Part shown: positions 33,172 through 44,478 of the stretch, piece after piece
Layout of the letters: every line of letters starts with the position of its first letter
How positions within the stretch are numbered: position 1 is the first letter of the stretch
Assembly: GCA_963210315.1 (NCBI GenBank)
Contig: OY723272.1
Span: forward strand, 682,001 to 746,000
Source of the DNA: Rhynchopus euleeides
Taxonomy: Eukaryota > Euglenozoa > Diplonemea > Diplonemida > Diplonemidae
Reading direction: 5' to 3'
Length of the DNA stretch: 64,000 nt
Position numbers and translations under genes: made by a program
Notes under the pieces: generated by a model
Database searches by the model: none
Seen by the model: only the letters and a program-made list of their open reading frames with translations
What the model was told of the DNA's origin: nothing

Positions 33172-33546
33172 CCACAGGAATGTGGTACTCTGCGGCATGC
33201 CGGAGATCGTGTGCTGGATGCTGCTCGAAGCCTCGCCTTGCCTCGACGTGTGGAGCTTCAACCCCGTGGACACCCCTGACCTGGCGCTCCACCACCGACC
33301 GCTCAACATGGGGAATGTTGAGGTGCTCGAGGCTGACCCCGAGGAGAGAAACGATAATTGTATCGGGAGAGATAACATACTGGTGATCGTGGGAGCCAAC
33401 GAGGTGGTGTGGGAGTGACCCCCCGGGCTGACGAGAACCCCACGCTGCACGCCCTCTGGGACCTGGTTACTCAGGTGAACTGCTGGCTGTTCAGTGAAGT
33501 GGACACTTCCAGAATTCTGCAGCAGGCGGTCACCGAGCGGCAGGGC
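33172..33546 (+). pseudogene. Exon-like fragment, possible RCK/CASTOR-type channel domain
   Basis: A strong-looking acceptor (CTCCCTCCCACAG) precedes a frame that begins NVVLCGMPEIVCWMLLEA and includes VEVLEADPEER and NILVIVGANEVVWE. A second frame continues plausibly with ENPTLHALWDLVTQVNCWLF to about 33540, so one frameshift or a small intron separates them. The VLCG start, a run of conserved prolines, and a strand-helix rhythm recall nucleotide-binding RCK domains of CASTOR/POLLUX-like ion channels; this is a weak inference. The fragment is enclosed by 72-77 bp direct repeats, which suggests capture or segmental duplication rather than a working gene. Confidence 0.35.
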
Positions 33547-33549
33547 AAA

Positions 33550-33621
33550 CAACCAGCGAAGACCCCCTGTATGATACAGCAAAACCTTTTCGCGTTGTGG
33601 CAGACGCCCTGCCGTAAATGA
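33550..33621 (+). repeat. Direct repeat bounding an exon-like fragment, right copy
   Basis: It begins with AACCAGCGAAGACCCC, identical to the right end of the neighbouring MITE, and continues with the same 55 bp as the left copy. There is no MITE body here, so MITE end and flank were copied together. Confidence 0.85.
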
Positions 33622-34389
33622 TCCGGCGTGCGGGGGTACAGGGGCCAAAGGTGGGGGCAAAAGGGGAGAGGGGGAGGGGGGGTTGAGCGGGGTGTCGCCG
33701 TGGATCAGACATCGATCGCCTCGGGTGTTTTTCGCAACCGAGGAACCCCCCGTTCGGCCCTCTTCCACTTTGCTTCATCTTTGCAGTTTGGAGGAATATC
33801 GGACGCACTGAAGACGCCCTGCTCCAGTGCAGCCTCCGCTGTAACACGCCCGCACCCGCGCATCCGAAGGATGGGTGGGGTGTGGGGGGGACATGGATTG
33901 GGTTGGGGTAGGGTAAGGAACACGATCTAAAAAAGTAAAGAGGAAAAGCGCGCGAAGAAAAGACACTGCTCGTTGGTTTTTTTTATTGTGCGGCAGGCAC
34001 AAAACCTACCCCCCACCCTCCCCACCCCACCCCTTCAACGAACAAAACAAAGCAACTCGCCACAGCCCCACTTCTAATCGATTGGGATGGGGTGGTGGGG
34101 CCATTACATCTGAGATGCAATGCGCGGGGGAAATTAGAGAGGGGAGAGGGTCCGATCTACAAAGTACAGCAGGGGACCATGGCCACCGCTCCGTTATATC
34201 TATAACACTTTGATGTGTGCGCGCCCAGAAGGTCGCCTGTGATGATTCTCTTCGTCAACCCCACCCCCCCACCCAGCGGCACCGATGTTTGCTGGCACCA
34301 CAGCACATTACGCCACCACGACACCCGGTGTGGGGTTTGGGTTGGGACGATCTCTTTCGCCCCTATACCCACAACCACCACCACATAAC
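33622..34389. other. Intergenic spacer, 3' flank of the coiled-coil gene
   Basis: G- and C-rich, with a C run at about 34260-34275 (coding-strand G run, about 120 bp after the stop). A sequence at 33774-33850 is open in both directions but shows no motif. No gene is called. Confidence 0.45.
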
Positions 34390-37300
34390 CTAAAGGTTCA
34401 CCTGCACCCTACGCGGTGTGACAGACTTGCTGCCATCGCTGCTGCTCCGGAGATAGCAAGGTGGGTCCACGAGGCGGGGCATCCGCCGCCGAGACGCCGC
34501 CCGTGAGCTCTGCCGCCTCTGCTCGTCCTGCTCCCGCTGCCGCTGCTGCTCCTGCCTGTCCCGCTTCCGCGCCTGCATCGCAACCTGATACTTCGACGGC
34601 TTGTTGTACATCACCACTGGCGGCGGGGTCCGTGCAGGGGCTTTCCGCGACACACTCCCGCTGCCGCTGCCCATCCGGGCGGCGTAGCCGCCCGCAGCAC
34701 CGCCCGGCAGGTCCTGCAGGAAGGTGGAGGGGTGTGCGGCTGCCATGCGTGCAGCAACCTCTGCCTTCGCCGCCTCCACGAGGCGCTGCTGCGACCCGCT
34801 GTCGCCGTGCAGCAGGTCACCCCGTGGGCTGACGTAGCGCAGCGGGTCTCCGCCTCCCCCCTGTGCGTAGTGGGGTAGGCCTGCGGCGGCTGAGGCAGCG
34901 GCGGCGGTGGCGGCGGTGTTGCGCGGCGGGCTGACCCGTGGGCTCTCCCGCCCGCCGCCTGTCTCGGCGGCGCGTTCGGAGTGGGCGGAGCTGTCGCGGC
35001 GGTGGTGGCGGTGCTGCGGCTCTTCCGGCGCCGCATCGACGCGGAAGTAGCGGCGCCGGATGTCCATCACACTGGCGCCACCGGCGCCGGGGGTCCCCGG
35101 GGCGGGGGGCGCGGGCGGCGGGGCGCCGCCCCCGCTGCAGCCGCGGTCCCAGCCGCTGGGGGTTGCGCTGCGGCGGTGCCCCCCAAGCATGCCGCTGCTG
35201 CGGGGTGGGGACAGGTGGGACAGGTCGTGATGCTGCTGCTGCTGCTGCTGGCGGTGGTGGGAGTGGTCAGCCTGGTGTTCCTCCAGCCCTGAGTGGCGGC
35301 GGTGGCTGCGGTGGTGGTGTCGGGTGTCCTCCGCCATGTGGGGCACGGGGCGTGGCGAGTGGCACGGGGCTGCAGGGCCGTCGGCACACCGCGCCCCGGG
35401 CGTGCCGCTGGGGAACGACGCGGGGCGCTTCGGCGACAGCGACAGCTGCAGCTCCCGCAGGCGCGGCGACAGCGACGACGGGACGCGGGCAGGCGGCAGC
35501 AGCATACCCTGGGGGCGGAGGTCGCCACCATCGCCAGCCACGAAGCCCTCCTGCGCTGCTGCCGCAGCAGCAGCAGCAGCAGCAGCCTCCACCGCAGCCG
35601 CGCCCCCCGGACCCCCCCGCGGGGGCGACAGCCGTGGCGGCGTGCCGCCACGCTGCTGCGCCTGCATCGGCACCAGCGCCCATTCCGAGGAGCACGCCGT
35701 GGCGGTGCGCTGCTCCCCAGCGTAGTCCCCCGCGCTGCCGGGGCGCGCCGTCGCCACCTGCGACTGCGACCCGCCATCCCCCACACCGCTGCCCGGGAAG
35801 GCACCGCACCCCCCGTCGTAGGACGACGGGAAGCTCCCCCTTGCATCGCGCATCGCATCGTCGGCACCCATGTGCAGCAAGTCGGGGTGGCTGTGCGCGC
35901 TGTGTATGCTCTCCCCCCCCCTGTGCATGCCCTCATCACGCTGCGGCTCCTCAGGCAGCCCATCGCCTGCGGCGATGGCAGTGGTGCGCACAGTGCTGCC
36001 GTGCCCCCGCACACCCCCCGCCTGCTGCACAGACCCTGTGGCTGCCTCGCTGAGCAGGTGCAGCGGGTTTGGCTCCGGCGGCGGCGACGACGACGTGACG
36101 TCGATGGGCACCGTGGTGACGAAGCTGGCACCGCGGTCCTGCCGCTGAGGGTGCACGGGCCTGGCGGGCGACACGACACGCCCCTCGCCACGCGCACTCC
36201 CTGCGGACGGCCCACCCCCCACCGGGTGCTGGGCACCGTCCTGCTGGGCATGCGCCTGGTCGTGGTGCTGCACCCCATGACCCCCTCGCTGCTGCTGGCG
36301 CTGCTGCTGCTGCTGCGCGTGATGGTGGTGGTGCTGGCGGTGCGCGTGATGCTGCTCCATGCGGTGTGGCGCTGCCCCACCACCCACCACCTCCTCCTCG
36401 CGCCTCCCCCTCCGCTCTGCGAGGTGCTGCCGCTGCTCGGCCTGCACGGAGGGCTGCCCAGCGTGCCGCTCTGGCGACATACACTTCCCACTGCGCTGCG
36501 AGTGCCGCCCTGCATGTGCCCCGTGGTGCTGCTGATGCTGCTGCTCCATATCGAGTGTCTGGTGGTGCCCCGGTGCGACACCATGCCACGAGTCGCCTTT
36601 GATAGCCGCATCGGGTATGCGCTCCGGGCTGCGTGTCCTGCTGTGCGCATGCAGGCCCTTGCTGTGCACCACCACAACAGGCGTGCTATTCCCGCTGCGC
36701 CCCACCTGCACCGCGCCCCCCGACCCCCGCCCCTCGACCTCCTCCAGCGCCGCCACATCCAGCGGGTGGCACAGCCCCGCCTCCCCCGGGCGGTAGGGCG
36801 ACGTCAGCTGCGAGTAGAGGCTCACATCAGGCACCCGGTGCGTGCCCTCACCGCCCACATCCCCACCCGCAGAATGCCCCGCCCTGCCGGGGGCAGGCCC
36901 TGCCTGTGCCAGGGACAGCTTCCGGGGGGGTGTCACGGCTGCCTTGCCCCCGTGGGTGCGCGGGTCCCTGGCGCGCGTGTCGTGGTTGACATTGAGCTCT
37001 GCGAACGCCGCACGCCTGCTGGGCGCGTTGCTGAGGTCCGCCACCCGCTTCCGGAAATCGCTCTCCTCGTCCTCCATGTCCTTCCGCTCTGAACGCAGCG
37101 TGATCTGTGGGGCGGGTGGGGTGGGGGGTCGGTGAAAAAGCCTCGATGACACCAAAAAGTGTCACTTCAACTCTGCCGCTCTTCCTCTACTACTTGGTAC
37201 TTCGTTTGATGCGTTGACGCTTCCACACACACTTACAAACCCACTTGCCTGATGAAGGGGGTGGTGTGTAGAGCACGTTTGGCAGAGCTGAATGACACTT

Positions 37301-38604
37301 TCCGCGCGAAGGTCGTGTGCGTAAAGAAAAATCTCGGATGAGGGTTATTCCACGCCTTGCCAAGGCAAAACGCCACGCACAGAGGCAGCATGCGGGGGAG
37401 GGAGGGGGGGCAACGCACGGGAGGGGGCAACACCCACTGCACGCACCGAACGCAAAAGGCATACCTCCTTCTCCAGCATGGCGAGGTCCTCCTCCGCAAC
37501 CGCCTTCCGCTTTCGCCGCCACTCTTCGTTCCTCGCCTCCATGGTGTCGATGGTGCGCTGCTTCTGCCGCATCTGCGCGTCGACCAGCCTCAGCTCCTCG
37601 CCATACGCTATGACGGCATCACGCGCATGCGAATACTCATCGCGCGCCGCATCCCGCAGCCTCCTCTGATTCTCCGTCTCATTCGCCAGCTGCGCTGCAG
37701 CACCCTGCAGCTTCTTGATCAGCGCCTGCAGCCTAAAGAGCTCCTTCTCCGCAGCAGCGAGAGCCTCGCTCGCCTCCACCTGCGGCTCCTCCATGTCATG
37801 CAGGTCTGCCGACGCAGCCTCCTCACGCGCCTTCGCCGCCTGCACCTGCTGCTCCGCGCTTGTCGCCACGTTGTATCTCCGCGTCAACTCCTCCTTCGCA
37901 CGCTCCAGCTGCCGCTCCAGCGACTCCACCTGCAGGGCAGCCTCATCCGCCTCACGCGCCGTCCGCTGCCTTTCGTTGACAGCCTCCCTGTGGAGGCGCT
38001 GCGCCTCCTGCACAGCGCGGGTGCGGCGCAGCTCCTCGCCCCTCTGCCGCTCCACGCCCTCTGTCTGGGCGGCGACCTCCAAGGCACATCCCTCCTTCTC
38101 CTCAAGGACCTCCTGCACCTCGTCCTGTGCGGATTTCTCCCGCTCGATAGCAGCTTCGATGTGTTCCTCGCAGGAATCGAGGGAGGCCTTGGAAGCGCCC
38201 TGAGCCTTCTGCGTGCGGTCGATTGTGGCGACGATGTGGTCGTGGGTGAGGCTTAGTTTGTTGAGCTCGTCGTTCTCCATCTGGATGGCGTTGCGCTGCG
38301 CCTCATCCGCCTCAATGTCGAGGAGCCGTTTATAGAGGGAGTCGAGCAGCGCAGGGAACATCTCGGCAAACCGCCACAGAGCCTGCCCGTCGAAAACCCC
38401 CTGGTTTGCATCGACACCCCCCTCCAGGACGCAGAAGATGTAACGCATCAATTCGGGGCGGAGGCTCAGCCCGGCGCGCCGCATTAACGCATCGACCTCG
38501 GAGGCTGATACCCGGTCATCGTTGGCCAGGCGGAGCTCCCGCTTGACAGCTTCGATCTTCTCCCGCATCGTCGGGGGAAGCGACGCGAGGGCCTGCGGGT
38601 CCAT
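34390..38604 (-). CDS. Long coiled-coil protein with Q/H/P-rich C-terminal region, two exons
   Basis: Exon 1 (37465-38604) and exon 2 (34390-37104) join in phase through a 360-bp intron with a GTATGC donor and CCACAG acceptor, giving 1,284 residues. Residues 1-80 are helical, with an EF-hand-like region lacking a clear loop. About 95-400 is a continuous coiled coil rich in E, K, R, A and Q. The remaining 880 residues are disordered, with histidine- and glutamine-rich runs (HHHHHAQQQQQ near 645), alanine runs and repeated SPxR motifs. It is probably a cytoskeletal or basal-body-type scaffold, but no specific family is recognised. The intron carries the 114-bp dispersed repeat. A long C run on the coding strand ends 15 bp before the ATG. 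Plus-strand frames over exon 2 are shadows of its biased composition. Confidence 0.8.
37211..37324 (+). repeat. 114-bp dispersed repeat (copy 2), in an intron
   Basis: It matches 15257-15370 at all but about two positions. It lies inside the intron 37105-37464 of the coiled-coil gene, so the insertion is tolerated by splicing it out. Confidence 0.88.
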
Positions 38605-38901
38605 CGCCGCAGGGGCGGGTGGGGGGGGGGGGGGGCGTCCCCCCACGCGCAGTGCCCCTGGTGGGGTGGAAGTTTGATTATCGAGAGTGAAAGCAAAGGC
38701 AAATATACCAGCACCCGGTGTGGTGGGGTGAAGTGAAGCGAGGTGGGGGCGGTGTGGGGTCGTCGAGAATGATTTTCTTCGAAGCGAGAACGTACGAAAG
38801 AATTAGGTCCATCGCAACGCATAAGGGAAGCTGGTGTGGTGGGGAGGGACGGGTTTGGTTGGGGGGAGTGGGGGTTTCGTTCGGATCGTCGCGGTATATA
38901 C

Positions 38902-39713
38902 TACCGTATTCGGAAAAATACTGGAACGGAAAAATGCTGGAACGGATTTTTTCTGGAACGGAAAATAACTGGAACAAACCCGGATTTTCGAAACTTGGAA
39001 CATTATTCCGTTCCAGTATTTTTCCGTTCCAGAATTAGAATATGGGGGAAATTGACGGGTACAGTGATCTGAGTAGGTACCGTACCAGGTACTACCCCCC
39101 GGTACCCCCCGGGACTTTGAAAATCCAGACTTGGGTCCCAGCCGAAAAATTTTCAGAAATTAGGAATTTCCGGATCAATTCCGGCCAGTAGTGTGGTCAT
39201 TTTGCTCTGGGAGATGAGTTTGGTTGGTCGCAATTTTTTTTGGCCTCAGGTTCGAAGTACCCCCCCTCCATTTTTCATTTTGGGCTGGTCCACATTTCCT
39301 TAGGAAAATCGAAAAAAAATTGATTGGCCAAAAACTCATCTCCCAGAGCAAAGTGACCCCACCACAGCTCTGAAAAACGCCGGAAATGCAAATTTCACGA
39401 AACTGAAAACGGCCATTTTGGGGGTACCAGGGGGTACTACCCCCCGGTACCTGGTACGGTACCTACTCAGATCACTGACGGGTACTTGTCAGTTTTTGGG
39501 GCACATGTCCGAAATCCCACCTCATCCCACCCCATGCCATGGTGGAGGATGGTGGGCCCAACATACCCTTGGGAAAGTACCCGACTCTCAGAAAACGGCC
39601 AAGTCCGCGCAGACCCCCCAAAACAATTCTGGAACGGAAAATAACTGGAACAGATGGGGTCTCGGCCGGAAGTTGGAACATTATTCCGTTCCAGTATTTT
39701 TCCGAATACGGTA
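38902..39713. mobile_element. Foldback element with 16-bp iterated inverted termini (copy 2)
   Basis: The ends are TACCGTATTCGG inverted. The left arm has four 16-bp units such as GGAACGGAAAAATGCT and GGAACGGATTTTTTCT, then a GGAACATTATTCCGTTCCAG palindrome; the right arm has the same in inverse order. The architecture equals the copies at 1540 and 61232. Its middle is interrupted by a separate 414-bp element with its own target duplication, so this element is the older of the two. Confidence 0.82.
39063..39476. mobile_element. Nested hAT-like non-autonomous element
   Basis: Inverted termini AGTGATCTGAGTAGGTACC are followed by KpnI-type GGTACC palindromes, and GACGGGTAC is duplicated on both sides (39054-39062 and 39477-39485). 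Duplications of 8 bp and CAGTG-like ends are known for hAT transposons; 8 or 9 bp depends on where the end is placed. The interior is itself nearly palindromic (shared GCTCTGGGAGATGAG near 39206 and inverted near 39340). It is inserted in the foldback element 38902-39713. Confidence 0.8.
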
Positions 39714-40458
39714 TTTCTTCTTCTCCTCCCTCCCCCCCTTCTCCGGCAAAGAATATAGCCTGCTCGATTGCAGCAGCGACGATCACTCTGCCAGCAGTCA
39801 CTACTGAGTGGGGTGGGCGTGGGGGGGTGTGGGGTTTTTCTTTTCTGGCAACAGAACAGCGGGAGATTTTTTTAAAAAAAATATAGATCAGACACATGGT
39901 CAGCGTTTTGGCATTCTGCACATAATATATGCACCGAGTTCGTACAAACGAATGGCGCATACCCGAGCCCTTTTTCATTGTTTTTCCCCCCGGGGGCAGG
40001 AGGGAAGGGCACGGGCCGCGGGAGCACAGGCGCATATCCACGCTAAACCTCCTTGTTTAGTGCAAGTTGCACAGAGAGAACTCTCTGATGGTTACCTCCA
40101 GGTGTCTCGAGAGGTCATGCACTTTTGGTAAAGTGTTGGTGCCACCTTCGGCAGGGGGGCGTAGAGGCCAGTAACCCAAACCCTCCAGACGGCGATAGCC
40201 CAGCACGCCGCTCCGCACCACACACGCGAACCCATGTTGCAGTGGTGTCGGGACATCAAAAGAACCCTTGCCATCGCACTGCCCTCTCCTCCCCTCCTAC
40301 ACACAGCCTTTGTTAGAAACTCGCACGGTGCGGCTAGTGTGTCAAACCCAGCGCCTGTTGCCAGGTGCTTCCATCAGCTAGGAGTGGGACTGGCGTGTGA
40401 AGCAAGTTGTCACCCTTTGGCAGGCATAATAAGACATTATTTTTTCCGTCTCCCCACA
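39714..40458. other. Spacer, nothing recognised
   Basis: Mixed-composition sequence with an A/T-rich stretch near 39868-39890. No repeat copy, exon or RNA gene could be supported. Confidence 0.4.
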
Positions 40459-41434
40459 CCAGGGTATAAGATAGACTTTTTTTCTGGCGCCGTTTTCCGG
40501 TTTTTCTGGTTTTGAAAATTTTTCGCGCGCGCCTTCGGCGCGCGCGACCCGCGCAAACCCTCCCAGAATCTGAGAGGGCCCGGTGCCTGCGCGCGTCCTG
40601 TCGTACTGAGGCTGCTTGGTGGGGCAGGCGCAGCAGCTGCTTTGAAAGTTTGGACTCTCGCCCAAAAAACCGGTCTGGTGCAATGCTTTTACACAGGGGG
40701 GTCTGGGGGGCGGAGCCCCCCAGCCGCCGGAGGCCACGGTAGTGAACATCTGTTCCCTACAGTCTGGATTCGCTTGTAAGTAGGAAGGCTTCGCTGTATC
40801 GCAGCCCGGCCAGCAGGAGATCACTGGTCCTTGAGGGTTCAACCTTCAGGGTGGAGGAGGACGGGGGAGCGACCACTCGTGACAGGTGTGCGTTGTGGGT
40901 GGAGTGGGTGCACGACAGAATGGCCAAAGGGTCCACGAGATCTCTGCACACATTCCGTTATCGAAGAGATGGGCACCTAGCTGTGACGACAGGCAACAAA
41001 CAAATCTCATCTGTTAGTTGCCCCCAATAGGCTTGGCGACCTTCAAGACTGCTTGAAAGTCGTTTGAGTTCTCGTCTCAGCCCTCCAGACTGCAGTCTTA
41101 GACTCCCTCTTAGACATGGTGGCTGGAGTCCACCATGTGTGCACCTTCAAAACAGAAGAGACCTGCATGACGAGGGCATCACCACCCACCGGGCCACCCG
41201 CTAGGTCCATTTTTCTTCTCCGCTTCTCTGCCTTCTTTGGACTATTGGAGCTCTGTGCGGATCACGATGGGGTCACTTTCTATTTTTTTATGGCGTTTTT
41301 TCTGACTGTTTTACTGTCCCAAAATCACAAAAAAACCGCCAAAAATGAGACCGACCTTTTTTTTTTCCCAGAAAACCGGGAACCGGGAAACCCTGGTTTT
41401 GAAAACCGGAAAACCAGACCTATCTTATCCCCTG
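40459..41434. mobile_element. About 1-kb inverted-repeat element with CCGGTTTT modules
   Basis: The left end CCAGGGTATAAGATAG is followed by CCGTTTTCCGG and TTTTTCTGGTTTTGAAAA. The right end is the inverse (GGTTTTGAAAACCGG ... CTATCTTATCCCCTG). The interior carries a strong GC hairpin (CGCGCGCGCCTTCGGCGCGC near 40524) and one copy of the dispersed G-hairpin repeat. No ORF with recognisable domains is present. Confidence 0.65.
40693..40756 (+). repeat. Dispersed G-hairpin repeat, copy 1
   Basis: The unit runs from ACAGGGGGGTCTGGGG through a perfect hairpin (CTGGGGGGCGGAGCCCCCCAG) to GCCACGGTAGTGAACATCTG. It is shared with copies at 45000, 53873 and 54046. About 170 bp upstream lies a GC-only hairpin with a TTCG turn, as also before copy 2. 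Confidence 0.9.
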
Positions 41435-42528
41435 CCCCACACACACCACACGCACACCAATGTTGGTGTAGGTTGGAATAACAGAAAGAACGCAACACAT
41501 GTGTGCCAGGGACCGGCAACCCCGCCAAGCTAGTGCAGGGAGAGAGGTGGGGTGAGGAGGAAGAGGGTATGTGTGCGTGTATGTTGGCCACGCCCAGAAG
41601 TACAGAAACAAGGGATTGCCCCCCCCCCCCCCTCCCCAGAACAGTAGAATACATGTGGATGCCCTTCGCTCTGCTTCACAGTTTGGAGACGCAGGGTGGT
41701 AGTGGCGTCGCTAGGAACTGCAGAAGAAGTGAGATGCCTTCGCAAACAATACAGCAGCTGTTCTCTCGGGTCTTCCTTGCAGACGATCTTTGCATTTGCT
41801 CGCTTCCACCGAACTGAAACGGTTTTGACACAGAGCAAAAACCCCCACCCCACCCCACCCCCCCACAGAGACGAGAAAAGGGGCACCCAATCGGGGGGGG
41901 GGGGGGGGCGTGCCTGCCAACACTGAAACAACAGGTTTGACAGTAAGAGAGAGGGTAGACTCCCTAGTAGTTCCCCACCCCCACCCGCCCCCCCCACAGG
42001 TTCTGTTTTCTTTGGAATTTTTTTTCGCTACATCCGGTGAATACTTTTTTCCGTTGCAAAAAAAAGGGGGGCTCGGCGGGCATGTATGTATGCCCAGATC
42101 GTTCATAACAAACACTCTAACCTGGTGTGGTTGAAACACCTCTCCCTCGGTACTTCTCAGGGGAACACCTGGTCCATCTGTAGTTTGGGTAAGGGTGCTG
42201 CGCGGCCACGGCTGGCACAATGCAGTGAGCTGATGGCAGCACGATGCCCGTTTTGGGCGAACACCGTGATATGTACCCGTTTTTCAACCACCACCTCCCC
42301 AACCCCCCACCCCCAACTCTACCTCCGAATTTTCTGCCAAAAACAGAAAGGCTGGGTCGCTCCCTACAGTTTCTCCCTCCCCCCCCCCCCCATGACCCCA
42401 CACCCGTTGAGCATTGAGGCAGCAGAGCCTGAACAGGACCCGGCAAGACACGAGGAGGCAGGGCAAGGTTGCAACCCACTCACGCCCCCTGGTCCCCCCC
42501 CCCCCCGTCTCTGCAACACACAGCCACG
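41435..42528. other. Intergenic spacer with homopolymer runs
   Basis: C runs at 41620-41634, 41853-41866, 42379-42391 and 42494-42506, and a G run at 41895-41909. The last C run, a G run on the coding strand, begins 23 bp after the stop of the DHHC gene. No gene is supported. Confidence 0.45.
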
Positions 42529-44211
42529 TCACGCGTGCCCAGCCTCGTCGTCATCGGAGTCGAACGCATCGTCGCCTCCGCTGTCGACGTCGATATCCAC
42601 GCCCCCCTCTCCGATGACCAGTGCTGGCTGGTTCTGCATCTCAAACTCATCGACTTCTGGGACTGCTGCGTGAGGGTGTGGGTGTGGTGGATCGGGCTGA
42701 GCGTATCCGCCAGGTGGGTCACCGGGTGGGGAGAGATCCGGTGTGAGGCACTTGGGTGCGACCAGGTGGGCAGGGAACCTGGGGGATCGGAATGAGAGCG
42801 GCATGTGCAATCTTGCGTCATGGCGGGCTTGCTCAAATCATAGCAGGTGTTGTTTGTGGATAAAACGGTCTGTGCATACCAGAGCCGGCGCTGAGTTGAT
42901 CGGCACACTTGCGGTAGTCCCGTTTCGCCCGGCAGCAGGATGTCGTGATCTGTCGAGGGCGCAAGGGTGGGAAGGGGAATGCCCAGGAGAACTGGGTTAG
43001 TATTGCCTCGGAGCAGTAGGCATTGTTGTGTGCACAGCAGCACCCTTGCGGGAGGAGCAAATCTGATCGGGATATGCCGTGCAGCCTTGTCTTGCTCCGC
43101 AGAACACACCACGCAGCCACCGCTGCCATACCTTGCTGTCGGCACCGGAGGTGCAGAGGACGGAGATGAAGTTCCTCAGGACACCCTTGTCGTGGGGGTT
43201 CCCATCCTTGCGGAACTTTTGCTTCAGATACTCAACGGTGGTCTGGTTGATAGAGATGAGGAAGATGTGGAAGCCGAGAAGGCAGGTCAGCGGGAGGAAG
43301 ACGAAGATGCACACCACCACCAGCACGGCTGACACCGGCATCTCCGAACACGCAGAGAAGAACGGAGTCGTGATGCCCTCGTGCACCTCCGACTCCGTCG
43401 AGTTGAACATCGTGATGTTCGAATCGGGGGATTCCGTCATCCTGTTGGCAAACGCATCGGTGTCCCCTGCAATCGCATCGCTGCGCTCGAGAAGGCGAAT
43501 CAGGCTTGTTGTGACAACGAAGGCCGAGAGACACCATGTGTTCAGCACGAACCCGAAAAAGAACTTATAATTCCGCAGCCCGATACACGTCCCGGTCCAC
43601 GGGCAGTGGTGGTCAAACCGCTGCACGCAGTTGTCGCAGAAGAGGCAGTGCGAAGCGCGCGGCGGGCGTCTGTGGAAACAGGTGCTGCACCAGACGCCGT
43701 CCACCGCACCCTTGCCCCGCGGGATCACACCCGGGTCTGTGGCGCCAGTCAAGGTCAGGAGAGTGATAGAGATGCATGCGCTGAAGAGGCACAGGGCGCT
43801 GAACAGCGGCGGCTCCTGCGTGACGAACAACGCAGACAGCCCTATGGTGAGCAGATACGAGATGGAGCAGGTGCTGTAGTCAGGCCCGACCAGGCACCTC
43901 CTCCCGAAAGGGAGGAACGAGTTCCCCACGGCCCACACCGTGAACCACCAGCAGCAGGTCACCTCCTCGCCGGAGTCAAACTCCTCCTCCGCTTCTGAGT
44001 AGTCCTCCCCCTCGACTATCTCGACGTCATGCGGGTGGCCCATCCAGGTGGCGTGCCCAGGGAAGCTCACCTGCCACAGAACCTGCCCACCCAGCATCAT
44101 GTCGCCCATGAAGACCCCCGTGGTCCCCACGGGAACTGTCGTGGCGACCTTGCATCGCACGGTTGTCCCCAGCCTCGGTGTGGGAATCACTGCGCACTCT
44201 GAGTCAGCCAT
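42529..44211 (-). CDS. DHHC-type protein S-acyltransferase, three exons
   Basis: Exons 43132-44211, 42880-42949 and 42529-42665 join in phase to 428 residues, with GTATGG and GTATGC donors and CAG acceptors. The cysteine-rich domain (CSTCFHRRPPRASHC then DHHCPW at about residue 200) and the downstream TTVEY (TTxE) motif identify a palmitoyltransferase that acylates cysteines of membrane proteins. Two hydrophobic segments precede the domain and two follow, the standard four-helix layout. Unusual is the N-terminal 65 residues, which look like a small SH3/KOW-type barrel (VPVGTTGVFMGD ... HDVEIVE). The last exon gives a strongly acidic cytosolic tail (DDAFDSDDDEAGHA). Confidence 0.92.
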
Positions 44212-44411
44212 GACCTCCAGCAGCAGGAAGGGCGGCGGAAAGCAAGAGACTTGCCTTGATGACCAGCCACAATATGCACAAAGGGATCACGCGCGCGCGT
44301 GTGTGTGTGTGTGAGGTGGTGGTCAGGATAGAGAGAGAGAGAGAGCCGCTGGGCCCGCGCCCCCCCTCTCTCCCCCAGTGTAGGTATAATACAGGTCCCC
44401 AAAATCTGCAT
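44212..44411. other. 5' flank of the DHHC gene with microsatellites
   Basis: It contains GT and GA repeats (about 44291-44346) and no recognisable coding sequence. Confidence 0.4.
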
Positions 44412-44478
44412 CCTGTTTAATACAGTTTAATACAGTTTAATACAGGTTTAATACAGGTTTAATACAGTTTAAGACAGT

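Noticed and set aside
33160-33768. 202-codon minus-strand ORF over the exon-like fragment
   Set aside because: The plus strand has a splice acceptor and a more protein-like sequence; the minus frame crosses both direct repeats.
35293-37092. 599-codon plus-strand ORF opposite the coiled-coil gene's second exon
   Set aside because: Composition (R, P, H, L) mirrors the low-complexity minus-strand protein, which is joined in phase to a coiled-coil exon.
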